Shown: one piece after another, positions 1 through 8,034 of the stretch
Numbering within the stretch: the first letter of the stretch is position 1
How the letters are laid out: the number at the start of each line of letters is the position of its first letter
NCBI GenBank assembly: GCA_004346645.1
Contig: SMDA01000003.1
Coordinates: forward strand, 1-64,000
DNA: 64,000 nucleotides
DNA from: Gulbenkiania mobilis
GTDB lineage: Bacteria; Pseudomonadota; Gammaproteobacteria; Burkholderiales; Chromobacteriaceae
Direction: 5' to 3'
The notes under the pieces: generated by a model
The model's database searches: none
What the model saw: only the letters and a program-made list of their open reading frames with translations
What the model was told of the DNA's origin: nothing
Translations under genes and position numbers: made by a program

Positions 1-60
1 CTCGCAAACCACTCACACCTATCGGTTGTTCTAAACTGTCAAAGATCAGGCCGGCGCCGT
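1..60 (-). promoter_or_regulatory. rRNA operon leader with boxA
   Basis: Read on the minus strand, this stretch holds TGATCTTTGACA at 37-48, close to the rrn antitermination boxA (TGCTCTTTAACA). It is followed by a run resembling the conserved pre-16S leader (GAACAACCGATAGGTGTGAG). The NusB/NusE-dependent antitermination leader of an rRNA operon fits best, with the 16S gene lying to the left beyond the window. The rRNA itself is not visible, so this is inferred from the leader and from the promoter just upstream. Confidence 0.75.
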
Positions 61-81
61 TGCGCTCAGCAGAGGAAGCGA

Positions 82-110
82 ACTATACCCACCTCACCAA
101 ACACCGTCAA
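82..110 (-). promoter_or_regulatory. rRNA operon promoter (sigma-70)
   Basis: On the minus strand, TTGACG (105-110) and TATAGT (82-87) are separated by exactly 17 bases. AT-rich sequence upstream could act as an UP element. The promoter points at the boxA leader, as expected for an rrn P1 promoter. Confidence 0.7.
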
Positions 111-175
111 CCCCCATTTGCAGAAAATATTGCCGATGCCCCGTACGGTGCGGGGCAAGCACGAGCAGACAAATG

Positions 176-204
176 AAAAAGGGCCGGATGACCGGCCCTT
201 TTAT
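176..204. terminator. Bidirectional intrinsic terminator after rnr
   Basis: GGGCCGG-ATGA-CCGGCCC forms a 7-bp stem flanked by AAAAA on the left and TTTT on the right, so it can work in both directions. It lies just downstream of the rnr stop codon and separates rnr from the rRNA promoter. Confidence 0.85.
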
Positions 205-225
205 CTGCCTCGCAATATACGCCCT

Positions 226-2583
226 TCAGGACGCCCCGCCCTGACGCCCCCGAGGGCTCCTGCGACGCCGTGGCGCTGGCGAAGCGGCCGTCGACTGACC
301 TTCTCCCTTCTGTTGGCGCAGCTTGCGTGGAGCTTGGGCGGCGGCCTCACCTTCTCCTTCGGGAGCGGTAGGCTTGCGAGAGGCGCTGCGCCGCGCTCTG
401 GTGGGAGTGGTTTTTTCCTCCTCCGGCTGGACCAGGGCAAAGTCGATCTGTGCAGTATCCAGCTCGGCGCGCATGACGCGGATAACCACCCGGTCGCCCA
501 GTTGGTAACGCATGCCACTCTTCTCGCCCACCATGAGCTGCAGTTCTTTCTGGTAGTGGAAGTAGTCCTTGCCGAGCTCGGAGATGTGCACCAATCCTTC
601 GACATGGATGTCATCGAGCATGACGAACAGGCCGAAGCTGGTGACGGCGCTGATCTTGCCGGTGAACACTTCTCCAATCTTGTCCCGCATGTAGTAGGTC
701 TTGAGCCAGGACTCCACATCCCGGCTGGCATCGTCCGCACGACGCTCGGTCATTGAGCAATGCTCGCCAAGCTTGGCCCATTTGCCGGGCTTGTAGACCT
801 CGCCCCTGAGGATGGCCTTGATGGTGCGGTGGACGAGCAGATCGGGATAACGTCGGATGGGAGAGGTGAAGTGGGTATAGGCATCATATGCCAGACCGAA
901 GTGCCCAAGATTGTCTGGGGTATAGACGGCTTGCTGCATCGACCTCAGGAGCATGGTCTGCATCATCTCGGCGTCGGGCCGCTGGCGGATGATTTCGGCC
1001 AACCTTGCATAGTCCTTGGCGGTAGGCTTGTCGTCGCCACCGAGGGTGAGGCCGGACAAGGCGAGGAACTTGCGCAGGTTGTCGAGCTTTTCGGGACTGG
1101 GCCCTTCGTGGACACGGTAGAGGCACTTGCGACCACTCTTGCCGATGAAATCGGCAGCGCAGACGTTGGCGGCCAGCATGCATTCCTCGATCAGCCGATG
1201 TGCTTCGTTGCGCACCACGGGCACGATGCGTTCGATCTTGCCGTCCTCATTGAACAGCATCTGTGTTTCGATAGTGTCGAAGTCGATGGCCCCGCGCTTC
1301 TCACGCTGCTCGAGCAGCTTGCGGAACAGGCTGTACAGCACTTGGATTTGCGGGAGAAGTGGATCGTCGGTGCCGTTCTGGATCCAATCCCACACCTTGG
1401 TATAGGTGAGACGGGCATGGGAGCGCATCACTGCAGGATAGAACTGGTACTTCTTGACCACGCCCTTGCTGTTGATCTGCATGTCGCAGACCATGCACAG
1501 CCGCTCGACGTCTGGATTGAGCGAGCAGATGCCGTTGGAGAGTGCCTCCGGCAGCATGGGAATGACACGCCGGGGGAAATAAACCGAAGTACCGCGCTCA
1601 AGGGCGGACTGATCCAGGGCATCGCCCGGCTGGACATAATGGCTGACGTCGGCGATGGCCACCACCAGACGGAAGCCTTTGCCGGCCTGTTCCGCATAGA
1701 CGGCATCGTCGAAGTCGCGGGCGGTTTCGCCGTCGATGGTGACCAGTGGCAGGTCGCGCAAGTCCACCCGCCCCTTGATGTCCTCCTTGCGCACCTTCTT
1801 GGGCGTGGCCCGCGCCTGCTCCAGTGCAGCCTCGTCGAACTCGTGTGGCAGGGCGTGCTTGCGCAGCGCGATCTCGATCTCCATCCCGGGGTCGGCATAA
1901 TTGCCCACCACTTCCACCACTCGGGCGATGGCTTGGCGATGGGCATCGGGATACTCGATGAACTCGAGCATCACCACCTGGCCATGCTCCGCATCATGGG
2001 TGGCACCCGGCTCGATCAGGATGTCCTGGCCGACGCGCTTGTCCTCAGGGACGGCATACCATACACCCCGCTCCAGGTAGATGCGTCCGACCAGACGGGT
2101 AAAGGCACGCTCGAGCACCTCCACCACCCTGCCCTCGCGCCGGCCGCGGCGGTCGGTGCCGGCCTGTTCCACCATTACCGTGTCGCCATGCATGACCTTG
2201 CGCATCTCCCGCTCGGGCAGAAAGAGGTCGCCCCCCCCATCTTCCGGCATGGCAAAGCCGTAGCCGTCGCGGTGCCCGGAGACACGGCACTTGATGAGGT
2301 CAAGCTTTTGCGCGGCACAGATGGCCCCCTTGCGGTTGATGACCACTTCGCCGCTGCGCGACATGGCCATCAGCCGACGATCGAAGAACTCGCGCTCGTC
2401 CGCTTCGATGGAAAGCATGGTGGCCAGCTCGTCCGGATACAGGGGCACGCCCTGCTCCTCCAGAAGGCTGAGGATGAATTCCCGACTCGGCAAAGGATGC
2501 GCGTACTTCTGCTGCTCACGCTCCAGAAACGGGTCTTGCAGCCGGAGGGGGAGTTTTTTCTGTTTTTTTACAGGATCGGCCAT
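226..2583 (-). CDS. rnr: Ribonuclease R
   Basis: A 785-aa 3'-5' exoribonuclease of the RNase II/RNB family, which degrades structured RNA and takes part in rRNA and tmRNA-linked quality control. The N-terminal winged helix is followed by cold-shock domains. The RNB core carries DLPLVTIDGETARDFDDAVY, with the metal-binding aspartates. An S1 domain near residues 630-710 and a basic, low-complexity Arg/Lys-rich tail follow. The start at 2583 (MADPVKKQ) was chosen because GAGG lies 6 bases upstream. A 20-residue upstream extension in frame runs into the tRNA promoter and is rejected. The gene contains one exact GGTTGGCCGAA word (994-1004), read as LAE. Confidence 0.95.
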   Translation of the reverse strand: MADPVKKQKKLPLRLQDPFLEREQQKYAHPLPSREFILSLLEEQGVPLYPDELATMLSIEADEREFFDRRLMAMSRSGEVVINRKGAICAAQKLDLIKCRVSGHRDGYGFAMPEDGGGDLFLPEREMRKVMHGDTVMVEQAGTDRRGRREGRVVEVLERAFTRLVGRIYLERGVWYAVPEDKRVGQDILIEPGATHDAEHGQVVMLEFIEYPDAHRQAIARVVEVVGNYADPGMEIEIALRKHALPHEFDEAALEQARATPKKVRKEDIKGRVDLRDLPLVTIDGETARDFDDAVYAEQAGKGFRLVVAIADVSHYVQPGDALDQSALERGTSVYFPRRVIPMLPEALSNGICSLNPDVERLCMVCDMQINSKGVVKKYQFYPAVMRSHARLTYTKVWDWIQNGTDDPLLPQIQVLYSLFRKLLEQREKRGAIDFDTIETQMLFNEDGKIERIVPVVRNEAHRLIEECMLAANVCAADFIGKSGRKCLYRVHEGPSPEKLDNLRKFLALSGLTLGGDDKPTAKDYARLAEIIRQRPDAEMMQTMLLRSMQQAVYTPDNLGHFGLAYDAYTHFTSPIRRYPDLLVHRTIKAILRGEVYKPGKWAKLGEHCSMTERRADDASRDVESWLKTYYMRDKIGEVFTGKISAVTSFGLFVMLDDIHVEGLVHISELGKDYFHYQKELQLMVGEKSGMRYQLGDRVVIRVMRAELDTAQIDFALVQPEEEKTTPTRARRSASRKPTAPEGEGEAAAQAPRKLRQQKGEGQSTAASPAPRRRRSPRGRQGGAS

Positions 2584-2610
2584 TGACAACCTCAAAAAGG
2601 TCCATATAAT
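2583..2610 (+). promoter_or_regulatory. Sigma-70 promoter of the tRNA-Leu cluster
   Basis: Perfect consensus hexamers TTGACA (2583-2588) and TATAAT (2605-2610) are 16 bases apart, about 50 bases before the first tRNA-Leu. The -35 abuts the rnr start codon on the other strand. Confidence 0.9.
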
Positions 2611-2661
2611 GCGCAGTTCATCGCAGCACTGCAGTGTCAGCAATGATACAGCATAAGCGAT

Positions 2662-2748
2662 GCCCAGGTGGCGGAATTGGTAGACGCACTAGGTTCAGGT
2701 CCTAGCGGTGGCAACACTGTGGAAGTTCGAGTCTTCTCCTGGGCACCA
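2662..2748 (+). tRNA. tRNA-Leu(CAG), copy 1
   Basis: An 87-base class II tRNA with encoded CCA. The acceptor stem is GCCCAGG/CCTGGGC, the anticodon loop contains CAG, there is a long variable arm, and the T-loop is TTCGAGT. It is the first of three identical copies. Confidence 0.95.
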
Positions 2749-2789
2749 GCCTTACGGTTGGCGCGCTTTGATGAATGCATGTCCGGTCT

Positions 2790-2876
2790 GCCCAGGTGGC
2801 GGAATTGGTAGACGCACTAGGTTCAGGTCCTAGCGGTGGCAACACTGTGGAAGTTCGAGTCTTCTCCTGGGCACCA
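2790..2876 (+). tRNA. tRNA-Leu(CAG), copy 2
   Basis: Identical in sequence to the copy at 2662. It follows a 41-base spacer and has an encoded CCA end. It is co-transcribed from the promoter at 2583. Confidence 0.95.
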
Positions 2877-2936
2877 CGCGCTTCTTGCAAGCGAGTCGTG
2901 TCGGGGGCCGGAAAGCAGCAAGAGACAATTTAGTTA

Positions 2937-3023
2937 GCCCAGGTGGCGGAATTGGTAGACGCACTAGGTTCAGGTCCTAGCGGTGGCAACACTGTGGAAG
3001 TTCGAGTCTTCTCCTGGGCACCA
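2937..3023 (+). tRNA. tRNA-Leu(CAG), copy 3
   Basis: Third identical copy, after a 60-base spacer unrelated to the first spacer. A strong terminator follows directly, so the three copies form one transcription unit. Confidence 0.95.
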
Positions 3024-3028
3024 GATTT

Positions 3029-3057
3029 AAGCCGTTGAGCATGCTCAACGGCTTTTT
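3029..3057 (+). terminator. Terminator of the tRNA-Leu cluster
   Basis: AAGCCGTTGAG-CATG-CTCAACGGCTT forms an 11-bp stem with a 4-base loop and is followed by TTTTT. Confidence 0.9.
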
Positions 3058-3083
3058 GCTTTTCCCTTTCAGCTTTGTTACGT

Positions 3084-3422
3084 ATGCCTTGGCTGAATCT
3101 CGACGAATTCGACTTCCACCACACGCTGCCCGGCCTGCCGGGGCTGACGCTGGTGCTCTTCGGCCAACCGGGCTGTGGTGCCTGCCGGCTGTGGCATGCC
3201 CGCCTGCCGGCGCTCCATCCCCCTACCATCACTCATCTTGTGTACGTGGATGTGGCAGAAAGCCTGGCTCTGGCGCGCGAGTTCGAGATCTTCCACCTGC
3301 CCGCGCTCGCGCTGTATCGCAACGGCACTTTCCACCGCTGGATCAACGCGCCCCCGGAGGCCGGCAGCCTGGCCCAGGCAGTTCAGATGGCGCTAGCACT
3401 GCCCGCTGACGATGCTCCCTGA
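3084..3422 (+). CDS. Thioredoxin-family protein
   Basis: A small (112-aa) cytoplasmic thioredoxin-fold protein without signal peptide. The redox motif CGAC sits at about residues 32-35 in VLFGQPGCGACRLW, and the cis-proline region is FHLPALALYRNG, followed by a C-terminal helix. The start at ATG 3084 is uncertain: no clear ribosome-binding site precedes it, and a TTG at 3075 would add three residues. The 3' end overlaps the convergent membrane-protein gene by 40 bases. It carries an uptake-like word (3159-3169) read as FGQP immediately before the active site. The substrate is unknown. Confidence 0.8.
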   Translation: MPWLNLDEFDFHHTLPGLPGLTLVLFGQPGCGACRLWHARLPALHPPTITHLVYVDVAESLALAREFEIFHLPALALYRNGTFHRWINAPPEAGSLAQAVQMALALPADDAP

Positions 3423-3961
3423 GCAGGTAACCAGTCCGGCGGCAGGGTGATCCAGCCCAGCCCGTCGGCTACCGACAGGCTCATGCTCAGCATCAGCACG
3501 GCCAGCAGCGCGTACAGCATCACCCCGGCAAACACCCGCAGTCGCGGCACACCGCTCACGCCGGAAAGGGCATTGACAAGCACTGCGATCGAGCCGAGGC
3601 CAAGTAGCAGACCGGCCGCTGCGGCCAAGTTGTCCGGCAGCCAAGACGTCAAGGGCTCCAGAAGCTGGAGCCCGCTGGCCGCCACCGCCAGCCCGAACAG
3701 CGACTGGCGCAGCTCGACACCAGCCAAGCGCAGCCATAGCCGGAGGAAGACCACCAGGCCCGCCATTTCCACCAGCGTAAACAGCATCAGAAAAGCGGTA
3801 CGCCCGAGGAGATTGTTTCCAAGCTCGGGCGCATCGGCACTGGCGGCCACACCGAGCAGTGCCAATACGAGGATGGGTTGCCAGCCCGGGTACTGATACG
3901 CCTCCAGCGGGCGAACCCGCAAGCGGACCAGATCGATGGCGTCGTGCAGCAAAGGCAGCAT
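3383..3961 (-). CDS. Integral membrane protein, YIP1-like
   Basis: A 192-aa protein with about five hydrophobic segments (for example ILVLALLGVAA, FLMLFTLVEMAGLVVF, AAGLLLGLGSIAVLV and VMLYALLAVLMLSM). This topology resembles the small bacterial YIP1-domain proteins; the family match is tentative and the function unknown. The start at 3961 lies one base after the purU stop, suggesting translation coupled to purU. An open frame extends further upstream through purU but has no support. The last 13 codons overlap the convergent thioredoxin-like gene. Confidence 0.65.
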   Translation of the reverse strand: MLPLLHDAIDLVRLRVRPLEAYQYPGWQPILVLALLGVAASADAPELGNNLLGRTAFLMLFTLVEMAGLVVFLRLWLRLAGVELRQSLFGLAVAASGLQLLEPLTSWLPDNLAAAAGLLLGLGSIAVLVNALSGVSGVPRLRVFAGVMLYALLAVLMLSMSLSVADGLGWITLPPDWLPAQGASSAGSASAI

Positions 3962-3962
3962 G

Positions 3963-4826
3963 TCAGTCGAAGATAACGGTTTTGTTGTTGTATGACAGGA
4001 TGCGGTCGTCCAAGTGCCAGCGCACCGCGCGCGACAGCACCACCTTTTCCAGATCGCGCCCCTTCTGGACCAGATCCTCCACATCGTCACGGTGCGAGAT
4101 GCGCGTGACTTCCTGTTCGATGATCGGCCCTTCGTCGAGGTCTTCCGTCACGTAGTGGCTGGTGGCCCCGATCAGCTTCACACCGCGGGCAAACGCGCGG
4201 TGATAGGGCTTGGCGCCATCAAAGGCCGGCAGGAAGCTGTGATGAATATTGATGATCCGGTTCGGGTAACGTTCCACGAAAGTGTGTGACAGCACCTGCA
4301 TGTAGCGTGCCAGCACGATGAGATCCACCTCGGCCTCCTCCATCAGGCGGAATTGCTCCGCCTCGGCCTGGGCCTTGTTGTCGCGGCTGACCGGGATGAC
4401 ATGGTAGGGAATGCCGTTGAATTCGGCGATGCGGCGGCAGTCCTCATGGTTGGAGATGATCAGCGGGATATCGCACTCCAGTTCACCGATGCGCCAGCGG
4501 TGCAGCAGATCCACCAGGCAGTGCTCGTAGCGGGAAACAAAGATCGCCATGCGCGGCTTGCGCGTGGAGAGGGAAACGCGCCAAGTCATGGCGTGCTCCT
4601 GCGCGATGGGCGCAAAGGCCGCGGCAAAGCTTTCCATCGGCAGCGTAAAGCCTTCCAGCGACCACTCGATACGCATCAGGAACAGGTTTTCCGAGCGGTC
4701 CTGATGCTGGTCGGCGTGCATGATGTTGGCGTTGTAGGTCATCAGGAAGTTGGCGATGGCCGCGACCAGACCCTTCTTGTCCGGGCAGGCGATCAGCAGC
4801 GTGGCCGAATGCGTATGGTGGCTCAT
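3963..4826 (-). CDS. purU: Formyltetrahydrofolate deformylase
   Basis: A 287-aa enzyme that hydrolyses 10-formyl-THF to THF and formate, balancing one-carbon pools. An N-terminal ACT domain (ATLLIACPDKKGLVAAIANF) precedes a formyltransferase domain with the Asn-His-Asp catalytic set: NIHHSFLPAFDGAKPYH and DLDEGPIIEQ. Length is typical of the family. It lies downstream of folD, also a folate one-carbon gene, but a terminator-like hairpin (4857-4901) stands between them, so PurU may be made partly independently. Confidence 0.95.
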   Translation of the reverse strand: MSHHTHSATLLIACPDKKGLVAAIANFLMTYNANIMHADQHQDRSENLFLMRIEWSLEGFTLPMESFAAAFAPIAQEHAMTWRVSLSTRKPRMAIFVSRYEHCLVDLLHRWRIGELECDIPLIISNHEDCRRIAEFNGIPYHVIPVSRDNKAQAEAEQFRLMEEAEVDLIVLARYMQVLSHTFVERYPNRIINIHHSFLPAFDGAKPYHRAFARGVKLIGATSHYVTEDLDEGPIIEQEVTRISHRDDVEDLVQKGRDLEKVVLSRAVRWHLDDRILSYNNKTVIFD

Positions 4827-4856
4827 TGTCCGTTCTCGTTCTTGTGGGCTTGTAAT

Positions 4857-4901
4857 GAAAAACAAAACGCCACGGCACGGGCAAGGCCCGCGTCCGTGGC
4901 G
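4857..4901 (-). terminator. Terminator/attenuator between folD and purU
   Basis: On the minus strand CGCCACGG pairs with CCGTGGCG around an inner GC-rich hairpin and is followed by TTTTGTTTTT. It lies 15 bases after the folD stop. Confidence 0.6.
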
Positions 4902-4915
4902 CGATAGAAACGCGC

Positions 4916-5767
4916 TCAGGCGTTGAGGTTGGCCGAATCGAGCGTATTCTGCAACAGGGTGGCGACGGTCATCGGCCCCACGCCCCCCGGAACCGGCGTG
5001 ATGAACGCGGCCCGCTCTCGCGCGGTCTCGAACTCGACGTCTCCGCAGATGCTGCCGTCGTCCAGGCGGTTGATGCCCACGTCGATCACCACCGCGCCCG
5101 GCTTGATCCAGGCGCCCTTGACGAAGCCCGGGATGCCCACTGCCGCCACGACGATGTCTGCCCCAGCCACCTCGGCGGCCAGGTCGGCCGTGGCACTGTG
5201 GCAGATGGTGACGGTGGCACGAGCCAGCAGCATCTCCAGCGCCTGAGGCCGACCCACAATATTGGAAGCCCCTACGATGACCGCCTTCTTGCTCTTGGGG
5301 TCGATGCCGTACTCTTCCAGCAGCGTCATCACGCCGCGCGGGGTGCACGGACGCAGCAGCGGCATCTTGATGGCCAGACGCCCCATATTGTAGGGATGAA
5401 AGCCATCCACGTCCTTTTTCGGATCGATGCGCTCGATGACGGCCTGCGGGTCGATCTGGCGCGGCAGCGGTAGCTGCACCAGAATGCCGTCGATGGCGGG
5501 ATCGGCATTGAGGGTGTCGATGATACCGAGCAGGGCTTCCTGAGTGGTGCTGCCGGGCAGGTCGTAGGCCACCGAGCGGATACCCGCCTTCTCGCAGCTG
5601 CGCTTCTTGTTGCGCACGTAGATGGACGATGCCGGATCGTCGCCCACCAGCACCACGGCCAACGCCGGAGCACGCTTGCCAGCCGCCACGCGGGCGTCCA
5701 CACCCTCGCGTACGCGGGCGATGAGTTTTTCCGCTACTGCCTTGCCATCTATGAGTTGGGCCGCCAT
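4916..5767 (-). CDS. folD: Bifunctional methylene-THF dehydrogenase / methenyl-THF cyclohydrolase
   Basis: A 283-aa cytosolic enzyme interconverting 5,10-methylene-, methenyl- and 10-formyl-THF using NADP. Signature segments are [16 protein letters not shown] (catalytic Lys), [40 protein letters not shown] and [12 protein letters not shown] (Rossmann). The start at 5767 (MAAQLIDG) has AGGA upstream, and TATATT is visible as a possible -10 further upstream. The extreme C-terminus (SANLNA) is encoded by an uptake-like word at 4927-4937. Confidence 0.96.
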   Translation of the reverse strand: MAAQLIDGKAVAEKLIARVREGVDARVAAGKRAPALAVVLVGDDPASSIYVRNKKRSCEKAGIRSVAYDLPGSTTQEALLGIIDTLNADPAIDGILVQLPLPRQIDPQAVIERIDPKKDVDGFHPYNMGRLAIKMPLLRPCTPRGVMTLLEEYGIDPKSKKAVIVGASNIVGRPQALEMLLARATVTICHSATADLAAEVAGADIVVAAVGIPGFVKGAWIKPGAVVIDVGINRLDDGSICGDVEFETARERAAFITPVPGGVGPMTVATLLQNTLDSANLNA

Positions 5768-5838
5768 GGTCGATCCTGAAAGCTGTTTGGAATATAAAGC
5801 GCGATTTTCGCATTTTTACCCGTCTGCTCTCAACGGAG

Positions 5839-5867
5839 TTGACAGAAAAAGGCCCGGTACGTATATT
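5839..5867 (+). promoter_or_regulatory. Sigma-70 promoter of the tRNA-Pro/Arg/His cluster
   Basis: TTGACA (5839-5844), a 17-base spacer and TATATT (5862-5867) end 15 bases before tRNA-Pro. Confidence 0.85.
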
Positions 5868-5882
5868 TGCGCCCTCTGTCGT

Positions 5883-5959
5883 CGGGGCGTAGCGCAGCCT
5901 GGTAGCGCACCTGATTTGGGATCAGGGGGTCGCGAGTTCGAATCCCGCCGCCCCGACCA
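5883..5959 (+). tRNA. tRNA-Pro(TGG)
   Basis: A 77-base tRNA with acceptor stem CGGGGCG/CGCCCCG, anticodon loop TTTGGGA (TGG) and encoded CCA. Confidence 0.95.
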
Positions 5960-5982
5960 GACACAGCTCGACACAGGCGTAC

Positions 5983-6059
5983 GCGCCCGTAGCTCAACCG
6001 GATAGAGCACCGGCCTTCTAAGCCGGGGGTTACAGGTTCGAGTCCTGTCGGGCGCGCCA
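5983..6059 (+). tRNA. tRNA-Arg(TCT)
   Basis: A 77-base tRNA with acceptor stem GCGCCCG/CGGGCGC, anticodon loop CTTCTAA (TCT, reading AGA/AGG) and encoded CCA. Confidence 0.95.
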
Positions 6060-6070
6060 GTTTTCAGTGT

Positions 6071-6147
6071 GGTGGATGTAGCTCAGTTGGTAGAGTCCCG
6101 GATTGTGATTCCGGTTGTCGTGGGTTCGAGTCCCATCATCCACCCCA
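6071..6147 (+). tRNA. tRNA-His(GTG), copy 1
   Basis: A 77-base tRNA beginning with the extra G typical of tRNA-His. The anticodon loop TTGTGAT contains GTG and CCA is encoded. Confidence 0.95.
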
Positions 6148-6178
6148 CCCCAGTTTCAGTCGTACTCCGCTTTACGGC

Positions 6179-6255
6179 GGTGGATGTAGCTCAGTTGGTA
6201 GAGTCCCGGATTGTGATTCCGGTTGTCGTGGGTTCGAGTCCCATCATCCACCCCA
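6179..6255 (+). tRNA. tRNA-His(GTG), copy 2
   Basis: Identical to the copy at 6071, separated by 31 bases: a recent tandem duplication within the cluster. Confidence 0.95.
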
Positions 6256-6264
6256 TATCTCTTC

Positions 6265-6290
6265 AAAAACCCGGCCAAGCCGGGTTTTTT
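6265..6290 (+). terminator. Terminator of the tRNA cluster
   Basis: AAAACCCGGC-CAAG-CCGGGTTTT type hairpin followed by a run of six T. Confidence 0.9.
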
Positions 6291-6325
6291 GTATCCATTG
6301 TCCGGCGCCCTGCCCGGAGTTTCTC

Positions 6326-6353
6326 TTGTCTGGTGGTGTAACCTCCGTATAAT
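6326..6353 (+). promoter_or_regulatory. Promoter of the GntR regulator gene
   Basis: TTGTCT (6326-6331), a 16-base spacer and a perfect TATAAT (6348-6353) lie 45 bases before the start codon. Confidence 0.7.
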
Positions 6354-6356
6354 CGA

Positions 6357-6372
6357 ATACATTTGCATGTAT
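6357..6372. promoter_or_regulatory. Palindromic operator at the GntR promoter
   Basis: ATACAT-TTGC-ATGTAT is a perfect 6-bp inverted repeat with a 4-base spacer lying at the likely transcription start. FCD-type GntR regulators bind short AT-rich palindromes of this size, so autoregulation is likely. This is inferred from position and symmetry only. Confidence 0.5.
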
Positions 6373-6397
6373 CCGATTGCCAGACAGAAAACAAATC

Positions 6398-7069
6398 ATG
6401 ACAATCCTTCAGCCCATCAAGCGCCAGACCCTGACCAGTGCTGTTACGGAATCGCTGCGCCAGCGCATCCTGTCCGGTGAGTTCGCCGACGGCCAGCAAC
6501 TGCGCCAGGAAGCCCTCTCCAACGAGTACGGTGTCAGCCGGGTGCCGGTGCGTGAAGCCCTGCGCCAGCTCGAGGCTGAAGGCCTGATCCAGATCATCGA
6601 CCACAAAGGGGCGGTGGTGTCCAAGCTTTCGCTGGAGGATGTGCTGGAACTCTTGGAAATCCGCGCCATGCTGGAGAGCGAACTGTTGCGCGCTTCCATC
6701 CCCTGTCAGACCGATGCGGATCTGCAACTGGCTGCGGACACGCTGCAGGAATTCGACCAGGCCCTGAAAAGCAACGACGTGCGCCACTGGGGCGAGCTGA
6801 ACTCGCGCTTCCATCTGGCGCTGTACCGCTCGGCACGTCGCCCTAATACGCTGGCCCTGATCGAACAGCTACACAACAAGACCGACCGTTACACGCGGAT
6901 GCAGATCCTGTTTACCCGCACCATGGAGCGGGCCCACGAGGAACACACCAAGCTTCTGGAGTTGTGCCGCTCCGGAGCCAAGGATGAGGCCGCCGAGTTC
7001 ATTCGCTTCCATATCCTCTCCGCAGGGCATGCGCTGGAAAGCTACCTGAAGGAGCAGGCGGCCCACTGA
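6398..7069 (+). CDS. GntR-family (FCD) transcriptional regulator
   Basis: A 223-aa regulator. The N-terminal winged helix has the GntR signature (SLRQRILSGEFADGQQL, YGVSRVPVREALRQLEAEGLI). The C-terminal all-helical FCD domain shows spaced His/Asp residues that in the family bind a metal and an organic acid. The ATG at 6398 starts MTILQPIKRQ; an upstream TTG in frame is less likely. No catabolic gene is adjacent on the same strand, so its target is unknown. The palindrome at 6357-6372 suggests autoregulation. Confidence 0.85.
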   Translation: MTILQPIKRQTLTSAVTESLRQRILSGEFADGQQLRQEALSNEYGVSRVPVREALRQLEAEGLIQIIDHKGAVVSKLSLEDVLELLEIRAMLESELLRASIPCQTDADLQLAADTLQEFDQALKSNDVRHWGELNSRFHLALYRSARRPNTLALIEQLHNKTDRYTRMQILFTRTMERAHEEHTKLLELCRSGAKDEAAEFIRFHILSAGHALESYLKEQAAH

Positions 7070-7093
7070 ACCGCCCGCGCCTCTCCCCCTTTA

Positions 7094-7121
7094 TTCGGCC
7101 AACCTTGCAAGGTTGGCCGAA
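7094..7121. repeat. Inverted pair of the GGTTGGCCGAA word
   Basis: A perfect 28-bp palindrome made of TTCGGCCAACC, TTGCAA and GGTTGGCCGAA. It lies exactly between the convergent gntR (stop 7069) and lysR (stop 7129) genes. It can form a strong hairpin on either strand and probably acts as a bidirectional terminator, although no long T-run follows. Uptake-sequence pairs are used the same way in Neisseria and Haemophilus. Confidence 0.85.
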
Positions 7122-7128
7122 ATGCTGT

Positions 7129-8034
7129 TCAGCCCGCCCCTCGTCTAGCCGCAGCCTCCTGGTGCAGGCAGTCCGCCAGCGCCTGCGCCGCAGGCCCGCT
7201 GCGTCCGGGATCAGCCATCACCAGATGCAGTGCGGTGCGCCGCACTTGCCCCTGCGCCAACGGCAAGGGCACCAGACGCCCTTCCTCAAGCCTGGCCGCA
7301 ATGGCATGCGCCGGTAGCCAGGCAAACGCCAGCCCGCTTTCCACTACCTCGACGGCCGTGTCCGCATGGCTAACTGTCCAGCGCTGCCGCGCTCCCAGCC
7401 AGCCTTCGTCCCGGGGCTGACGTGTGCCGGAGTCACGCACCACGACCTGAGTCCACGGCACGAGGTCGTCCGGCCTCAGTGTGCGGCCCAAGGCATGCAA
7501 CGGATGGGCAGGCGCGGCACAGGCGAGGAAGCAGGCGTCGAGCAGCCATTCGCCCAGAAAGCCCGGGGGCACCCGGGTGGCCACGGCCAAGTCCACCTGG
7601 CCTTGGTAAAGCGCATCGTCTGCCCCCGACATCACTACCTCATGCATTTGTAGCCGGGTGGCCGGGCACTGTGCGGCAAAGTGGCGCAAGGCGGCCATCA
7701 GGCATGGCAGTGGAAACAGGCTATCCACTGCCAGCCGCACTTCCGCCTCCCAGCCGCTGCGTAGAGCGCCAGCACGCGCCTCCAGTTTCTGCAGGCTCTC
7801 CAGCAGCGGCGCCGCTTCAGCCAACAGCGCGCGTCCGGCATCGGTGAGCACCATGCGACGTCCCTGGGGTACCAAGAGGTCGATGCCCAGTTGCGCCTGC
7901 AGTCGGGTCACCGCATAGCTAACGGACGACTGGCTGCGGTGCAGCCGTGCCGCAGCCTGGGCATAACCACCCGCCTCGACGATGGTTTGCAGCACACGCC
8001 ACTGCTCAAGTGAGGTTTTTGGAAAGACCGCCAT
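7129..8034 (-). CDS. LysR-family transcriptional regulator
   Basis: A 301-aa LTTR. The N-terminal HTH (SLEQWRVLQTIVEAGGYAQAAARLHRSQSSVSYAVTRLQ) is followed by a periplasmic-binding-like effector domain. Start 8034 (MAVFPKTS) was chosen over an upstream in-frame start at 8061. The gene is divergent from two pirin genes across a 162-base AT-rich intergenic region, an arrangement seen often in proteobacteria, so it most likely controls the pirins. The inducer is unknown. Confidence 0.88.
   Translation of the reverse strand: MAVFPKTSLEQWRVLQTIVEAGGYAQAAARLHRSQSSVSYAVTRLQAQLGIDLLVPQGRRMVLTDAGRALLAEAAPLLESLQKLEARAGALRSGWEAEVRLAVDSLFPLPCLMAALRHFAAQCPATRLQMHEVVMSGADDALYQGQVDLAVATRVPPGFLGEWLLDACFLACAAPAHPLHALGRTLRPDDLVPWTQVVVRDSGTRQPRDEGWLGARQRWTVSHADTAVEVVESGLAFAWLPAHAIAARLEEGRLVPLPLAQGQVRRTALHLVMADPGRSGPAAQALADCLHQEAAARRGAG

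Noticed and set aside
760..2586. A 608-aa open frame on the plus strand opposite rnr
   Set aside because: It is the antisense shadow of rnr in GC-rich DNA and has no ribosome-binding site or family motif.
2662..3023. Three regularly spaced identical repeats, CRISPR-like at first sight
   Set aside because: They are three complete tRNA-Leu genes with cloverleaf, CAG anticodon and CCA, with unequal spacers.
4827..5813. Open frame extending purU upstream through folD
   Set aside because: The extension is folD read in another frame; PurU homology begins at 4826 with a normal N-terminus.
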